NCBI GenBank assembly: GCA_021030905.1
Contig: JAGFMI010000001.1
Span: 124,001-188,000 of the forward strand
Length of the DNA stretch: 64,000 nt
Source: Pyrenula massariospora
Lineage: Eukaryota; Ascomycota; Eurotiomycetes; Pyrenulales; Pyrenulaceae
Direction: 5' to 3'
Shown: one piece after another, positions 57,375 to 64,000 of the stretch
How positions within the stretch are numbered: the stretch's first letter is position 1
Layout: every line of letters begins with the position of its first letter
Made by a program: the position numbers and the translations under genes
Notes under the pieces: generated by a model
The model's input: only the letters and a program-made list of their open reading frames with translations
Databases searched by the model: none
What the model was told of the DNA's origin: nothing

Positions 57375-57610
57375 GTTACGTAGGTACTTCTGGGTTACCG
57401 GAAGGTACTTGTATGGGTTGGTTCTTAAGAAATAATTTAAAGTTAAATTAAGAAAGAAATACTTGTAAAGAGTTTATAAGGATAGTTTAATTGTTATGTA
57501 GGTACTTCTAGGTTACCGGAAGGTACTTGCGTGGGTTGGTTCTCAAGAGATAATTCAGGGTTAAGTCAAGACAGAAATATTTGTAAAGGGCTCACAAGGG
57601 TAGTTCAGTA
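57375..57610 (+). repeat. Direct repeat pair of 118 bp, first copy more mutated
   Basis: Unit 1 at 57375-57492 and unit 2 at 57493-57610 align without gaps. Both contain the words GTAGGTACTTCT and GGTTACCGGAAGGTACTTG. Most differences are T or A in unit 1 where unit 2 has C or G, as expected if unit 1 is older and RIP-mutated. Confidence 0.85.
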
Positions 57611-57994
57611 CTTTTGTAACTAACTAGGTGTCTAGCTATTTGAGTTGAATACGCCTTTTCCTCTGAGAAGGGGCGAAGCTGACTCCTATATACCTGAGGC
57701 CGATAACCACGGACCGGGGTAGGTGATAGCTGTGGCTACCGCCTCCGCTAGCTGTGGCTGTTGCTTGTGACAGCCATGGCTATCGCCTTATGATAGTACA
57801 AACTATCGGTCACGTGACCCCTAGTGTTACCTTATTGGATGGTACAAGTACCGTTTAAAGTTCCTTCGGAAGGGGCCGCAACATTAATATTCTTATAACT
57901 AATTAGATATTTAACTATTTAAATTAAATATGCCTTTATATTTATAAAAAGTATAAAATTAATCTCTATATATCTTTATTTAAAATTATACAGA
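57607..57994 (+). repeat. Second direct repeat pair of about 108 bp, right copy heavily mutated
   Basis: The segment 57607-57715 recurs at 57886-57994, ungapped over about 108 bases. The right copy has T for C and A for G at nearly every difference. With the 118-bp pair on the left this gives the order old-left, young-left, young-right, old-right. Confidence 0.8.
57808..57819. repeat. Perfect 12-bp palindrome GGTCACGTGACC in the young repeat
   Basis: GGTCACGTGACC is its own reverse complement and includes the CACGTG E-box core. A second small inverted pair (GATAGT/ACTATC) lies directly to its left. It lies in the less mutated island, possibly part of LTR promoter sequence. Confidence 0.7.
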
Positions 57995-58899
57995 TAGCCC
58001 TTTTAAATTACTGTTGTTTTCGTTAACAATTTAAATCGTTATAATAAGTCACTCGGAAAAAATAAGGTGATTTTTTCGAACAATTCTAATTATATAATTA
58101 GGGTTATTCTAATACAACTATATCGAAAATATAAGTAGAGATGTTTAATGCCATATTTGTAATACTCGCTCCTTTTTTGATAAATTTTTAACTTAAAGAT
58201 TAACCTTACTTGATATGTAAACGGAGTTTATTTTATTAAATTTCTGCAATGATGTCGTCGATTTTTATTTATTTTTATATCTTTTTAAAAAATTTTCGCA
58301 AAGGCGTTAAAGTGTTTATTTTTTATTAATATTATTTCTATATTTAAAAATCTTATATTATTATATTCTCTAAATCTATTAAATATATTGAATATATTTG
58401 GTTAAGAAAACGGTATATTGACGTGTCTTAGGACAGTTTTAATTGTACTCGCTCTTTATTTCGTGTATAAATAATAAAAAAGAAAGAAGAGAAAGAAAAA
58501 CTTATGGCTTATCTACTAAAGTGTAGGGTGAAGCTTTGTTGCCTTCGTCGCACCTTATAATTTGTAAAGTGTTAAATAGAGTAAAAGACGGTCTGTTTAA
58601 TGGAAGAATTGACTTCCAAAAATCGTAAAAGGAAAAGACTAAATGATCTCTTTAATAATAAAAGAATGAATATTGCGATTAAATACAAACTTTAAAAGTT
58701 AGTGACGTTAAATACTAGCTAAATTAATAATTTATTTAATAATTAGAATGATGTAATGATATTATTTAATTTTGTTAATAGTACTACTATATTAATAGTT
58801 AATAATTAATTAAATGTGGTAACGACTTCTATGTGTTCTCGAAGGTAAAATATTTCTTTTACTTAATAAGGTAGTTTTAATTTTTGTTTATTAATATTC

Positions 58900-61800
58900 A
58901 CTCTACTTTATAAATGTTTTTTTTTTAAATTTTATAATAAAATATTTTTTGGATTAAGATTTTATAGTGTGCCGGTTTTAAAAGTTCAATATTAAATATA
59001 GAATGTATTTTAATATTATTTAATAGTTCTAATTTATAAACCGTTAATCTTTTATTTTATTTAATTTTAAAGAATTTGATCCATCGATGATCCATCTTTT
59101 TGCTTGATTATAAAATTTTTAAATTTTTTATAGAGAGATAGACCTTATTCTCTCTTTTTAGTTGAAGATTTTTTTTTTAATTTATTTTATATTGTTGGCG
59201 TAGTTCTTGTTGAATTTGTTAAATTCTTTTTATAATTATTTTAATAGTTTCTTTTTATAAAAAGTCTTTTAAAAGATGTAGATGTCTTTTAAAGTTTACT
59301 TTGTAAAGAGAATATTTCGTTGTATTATTTCTTCTATTATTATAATATAACTATACTATTAGTAACTATATTTTTTAGTTATTTATATTTGTGGAAAGGT
59401 AATATTGTAATCAGTTTTTTAATATTTAATTAATTTTTTCTATTTATTTGTTTATTTGTGGATGAAATACTATAAATATTTTTAATCTAATTTTTAGTTT
59501 AAATGTTATTATTTTTTAATATTAAAATGTAAACAATTTATCTTTATTGAATATAATTTATATTGAGAATTTAAAATATTGTATTATCAAATTTATAATA
59601 ACTTTCGTTATTTATAATATAATGTAAATTTCTTTAAATAATTTAAAGATTATATATTTAATATATCTATCTACTATTACGATGATTAAATTGTAATTAT
59701 TTAATAATAAAAATTTGGTGATGAAGTCAATTCCAACACTTTTTTATAATTCTGTAAATTTTTTTTATATCATTGTCGGTATATAGAGGGATTTATTAAT
59801 TTTATTTTTTTAATATAATATATATCTTTTGATGTAATCTTCAACTTACTGTTTTATTTTTAGTATTTGGTAAATTCTTTATATCAGTTTAATAGTATTA
59901 TTAATTTTTAAATATTTATATATTGATAAGTTGTAATGTTGCTATATAATATTTTCTATTAACTTTTTTAGAACTATAAACTTTACTTCCTTGCCCTTTT
60001 CAAAGTTTTATAGTTTCTACTCTATATTGACAATTTAATTTGAATTGAAGTTTCCATCTAAATTTCTTTTTAGTATAGTTTACTTAATAATCTTTTTTAT
60101 TATGTAGTCTTTTCTTCGACTAAGTGTGTCCGTTCGATCATTTTTTTTATTTGATTGATAGTATATTTTAAATTTGTATTGTTTTAAAAGTTTCGACTAT
60201 TAGATTTATTTTTTATTTAATTATTTCGTAATTATAAATGTGGCTAAATTTTTATGATTTATAAATATATTTAATTTTAAGATACTTTCTATATATATTT
60301 ATTAGTATTTAAATATTGTTATTATTGTTAGCAACTTTTTATTGTAAATATTGTAATTTTATTCTGCTAAAATTAACTTTCTTAAATAGTAAATTATTAA
60401 ATATCACTTTCTATCTTGTAGCTGTATAAAATAAACTTTTATAGTTAAATTTAATATATTTATTTTAATCTAATTTAATTAATTTACCTTAAATATAATT
60501 AGTACTAAAACTTTTATATAAAATTGTATTAATTGATTAAATGCTTTTTACTAATTCGAATCCCATTTATATCTATAGTTTTTTTTAATTAATTTAATTA
60601 GTAGTTCCGCTTTATAAAAGTATTTTTTAATAAACTGTCGATTAAAGTTGTAGAATTTAAAAAAAGTTTATATTTCGGTTATTATAGTTAGTTTTGGCCA
60701 GTTTTTAATAATTTTATTTTTTTTTAAGTTAATATATATACTGTTTTTTCCGACAATATATTTTAAAAACTTAATCTTTATTTTATAGAATTTGTATTTT
60801 TTAAATTTTAATTATAATTTCGCGCTAGTCAGCTTCTGTAAAATTTATTTAATTTATTTTTTATACATTTTGAAATTCTTAAAGTAAATAAAAATATTAT
60901 CTAAATAGATAATAATAAAATTGTTTAGAAAGGGTTTCAATAAGTTATTTATAAATATTTAGTAAATGGCTAATATATTAATTAATTTAAACGACATTAT
61001 GTGGTACTCATAATATTTATATCTTATTTTAAAAGCTATTTTTTACTCTTCGCCTTTTTTTCATATATATAAAATTATAAACTTTTTATTAATTTAATTT
61101 TGTAAAGTATTTTATATCTTATAATCTATTTTTTATTTTTACAATATTAGGTAATAAGTATCTATTTTTAATAATAATTTTATTAAATCTTTAATAGTCT
61201 ATATATAGTTGTAATTCTTCTTTTTATCCTTTTAATATAAATAAAATTAATAAATCTATTAATAATTTAAATTTTTTAATAAATTTCTTTTTTAAATTGT
61301 CTTAAATATAGTCTTTTAAAATACTAAATTTTTTTTTAAATAATTTATATATAGATTCAAATATAGGTTTTTTTTCTAGTTACAATTTAATTTTATAATT
61401 TTATAATTAATGTTTTAATAATATATTTATATCTACTTTTTTTTTAAATAATTCGCTTTACATAGTATATTTTTAAAATATTATTAAAATTATATACTTT
61501 TTTAATATTTCATTTTTATTGTAACTTTTTTTTTTTAAATTATTGAAAAAAATCGATTTTTATTTCACGAAGTTATTTAATTTTAAAAGAAAAACCTCCT
61601 AAAATATTCCCTTGTTGTTTTTTTTATTTATTAATGTATTATAGTATTACATACATTTTCGCATAATTATATAATTATATTTATTAAATTTAAACTTTTT
61701 TATTTACTAATTAATGTTTAAATTATGTTTTTGTAACTATGACATATTAAAAATTATTTAATTAATTATTATTATTATAATATTTAAGTATATTATTTTT

Positions 61801-64000
61801 ATATAATTATTTATTTTATATTATAAAGATTTTATTTTAATTAATACTTTTTACGCTTTTAGTTTATTTTTTTTAAAGATTAATATATTGTACATCTTTA
61901 TTTTCTTTTTTGTTAAAATTTTCATTTTATTTATATATTCTTAAAATATAATATTTTTTATAACTTTAAAATTAATTAAAATTTTTATCCTTTATTTATA
62001 AAAAATAACCTTTTTTCTTATAGTGCGTATATTTTTAGTATTTACTATTTACTTTAGGACTATAATATAAATCTCTCTTCTTCAGTCCGTTAATTGAAAA
62101 ATCCTTCTTTTAACTCCTCGAAATTTTTTTTATTCAATTCTTCGAAATTTTCTTACAATTTATACTTTTAAAGATATTATTATATGTCCATACTGTATTT
62201 TTAATATAAGAGTTTATTTATATAAATATACCATAACAACTAAATATATTTATTATCGGCTCAATTTTTTTATTTTTCTTTATGCTAGGTTCGAGAATTG
62301 CCAAAAAATAAATTCTAAATATATTTATCCTCTAAGTAGTCTTCATACGAATTAATAAAATAATAAATTTAAAATATTTCTATATATATTGTTTTTAAAT
62401 GTATTTTTTAATATATAACTTATTCTATGTAAATTTTTATAATTTGATAGTATTAAGTATTCGATTTAAACACCGCCTTTAATATTAGTTGTTGCAACAT
62501 AACTTTTTAAATTTATAATATTAATCTTTATACTATTCTTTACTTCTATTAATTTAAAATAATAAAAAAATATTATTGTCGTAAATACGCCGTATCGTTT
62601 TAATATTTAAATATTAAATACTCATTCTTAACTTTTCTGACTTTGTACATAATTTTTTAAGATTAATAAATCTTACATTTATCCGATAGATATAACTTTT
62701 AATTTTCTAATTAATATCCTTAAAGTTATTTTTGTTTAATAGTTTATATTTTTTAATTGAAAACTTTTACTTTTTTTAAAAAATAAATATTAACTTTTTT
62801 ATCGCGTAAATAATATAAACATTTTTTATTTTTACACTTTTTTTATATTTTTATATACACCTTTTTGTAATGCGGCTTTTTAAATTTCTTTTTTATTATT
62901 TAATAAAATATACATTCCTTATATATACATTTATTTTAATAAGTTTTTTTATAAAAAAAATTTTATTTATTAAAATATAGATTTTTTTTATATCGCTTTA
63001 AAATAATTAAATAGTATTCATTTTTAATATATATTTTTTATCTTTTATTATATTGTTTAAATAAATTAATTTTTTTTTTTATCTTTTTTAACTATATAGC
63101 CTCATCATCTTTTAATATTGTATAGTTATATAATAATAATTCTTTTTATATTTAAGTTTTTTTATCGGTGAACTAGTTTAATGTATTTTAATTTCCTTCT
63201 TTAGGGTCTATTTTATTTTTCATTTTTATTAACTTTTTAAATATTTACACAACCTCTAAAATATCTGCTTAATAAATTATATTAAATTTATATATTGATT
63301 TACTTTAACAGTTTTAAGCTATATAGTTTTTCTTTCTATATAAATAATAACTTTTAATTATATTTTTATTTATATCCTTTTTTTTTAGTGGTTTTCTTTC
63401 CACGTTATTAATTTATATTGTATTTAAATCAAAAATTTTTACTTCTTGCACATAAAAGCGTTTAAATTTTTAAAATGTTTTTTTAAATATTTATTAATAT
63501 TTTACATTGTGTCGATTATAGGATTGTTTTAATTTGTAATTTTTTAATTAATTATTTAGACGTATCGCCTTCTTTATTAGATTTTTTAATAAAAATAAAT
63601 TTATTTTTATTTATATAAGTTCGTTTTTAACGTTGTTCTTTAATTTAATTTTAAATATTATTATAAAAACTTTATCTTTTTATTTTAACTTTATAAAAAT
63701 CTTTTTAAAGCATTAAACATATTTTACCGTAAAATATATCTATTTTATTTATTATATAGTTTTATTAATATTTTTTTTAATATTTATTACTTTAAATATA
63801 TTTTTTATCTTTCTTTAAAAAATAATAAAATTTTTAAAGATTTTAATAGCAACGATTTTAAAATTGTTTAGATTTTTTCTTCTTTTAACTTTAACTAATA
63901 AGTAATTTTGCATCTATAGTTTAAACTATTTGTAAACTCTTTCTTAAAATAATTTTATTATAAATATAATATATTTATTAGTAGCGATTTTATTATTTTA
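58900..64000 (-). mobile_element. Fossil Gypsy-type (Ty3-like) LTR retrotransposon, right end outside the window
   Basis: Read on the minus strand, degraded traces of a Gypsy pol gene appear in the expected order: a reverse transcriptase active-site (YLDD-type) region near 60.9 kb, then the end of the integrase region with the family-typical Lys-Pro-Ala tail near 59.0 kb. The gag part should lie to the right and the upstream LTR beyond the window; LTR-like sequence lies to the left at about 57.0-58.4 kb. The element is thoroughly broken, with too many changes to count, and is old relative to the island at 57.4-57.9 kb. Left limit is approximate. Confidence 0.72.

Larger units (their letters stand above)
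56935..64000. repeat. AT-rich, RIP-like block running off the window
   Basis: At least 7 kb of DNA made almost wholly of A and T, with no usable reading frame, abrupt left border, and one less mutated island at about 57370-57890. Paired repeat copies inside it differ mainly by C-to-T or G-to-A, the mark of repeat-induced point mutation in ascomycetes. Such blocks are known in fungi as AT isochores, often subtelomeric or pericentromeric; which of these applies cannot be told. Confidence 0.9.

Noticed and set aside
56935-64000. CRISPR-like or satellite array in the AT-rich block
   Set aside because: No regular spacing of repeats; the only clear repeats are the two direct pairs near 57.4-58.0 kb, and the rest is a mutated retroelement.

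Overview
The window comes from a filamentous ascomycete (Pezizomycotina). The evidence is: genes split by introns of about 47-105 bp with GTRNGT donors, CTRAY-like branch sites and YAG acceptors; fungal-only families (RTA1, FSH1 hydrolase, HET domain, fungal STAND N-terminal domain, CP2/grainyhead factor, Mtr-like amino acid permease); and a terminal AT-rich block that looks like repeat-induced point mutation (RIP). Class is not certain; Dothideomycetes or a near relative is my best guess. Gene models below were spliced by hand, and most close in frame across every junction.

Layout. 0-15 kb is mostly conserved housekeeping: the N-terminal part of a PLP-dependent decarboxylase (minus), the ribosome-biogenesis factor Nop9 (minus), a small protein with two internal repeats (plus), a Whi5/Nrm1-type G1/S repressor (minus) whose upstream DNA carries MCB-like sites, and a metzincin-type zinc peptidase with a jacalin-like C-terminus (plus). 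15-25.6 kb holds one gene, a CP2/grainyhead transcription factor, with about 4 kb of gene-poor DNA on each side. 25.6-32.6 kb is a membrane and enzyme group: an uncharacterised multi-pass protein, an Mtr-like amino acid transporter and an RTA1-like protein on the minus strand, with an FSH1-type serine hydrolase leaving divergently.

33-48 kb holds a modin-like protein, a regulator-like protein without a visible zinc cluster, a loose row of short single-pass membrane proteins (42-46.6 kb) and an NTF2/SnoaL-fold protein. 49-55.8 kb looks like an allorecognition or immunity neighbourhood: a decayed HET-domain gene, a divergent and apparently whole gene joining a fungal STAND N-terminal domain directly to ankyrin repeats, and a small secreted cysteine-rich protein. 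From about 56.9 kb to the end the DNA is extremely AT-rich and contains a fossil Gypsy-type LTR retrotransposon read on the minus strand. Near its left edge is a much less mutated segment of about 400 bp, apparently a younger copy sitting inside an older copy of the same repeat.

No tRNA, rRNA or CRISPR array was recognised. The most unusual items are the nested old/young repeat at 57.4-58.0 kb, the STAND-N/ankyrin gene beside a HET fossil, the cluster of small membrane proteins, and two introns that are multiples of three without stops and could be retained.
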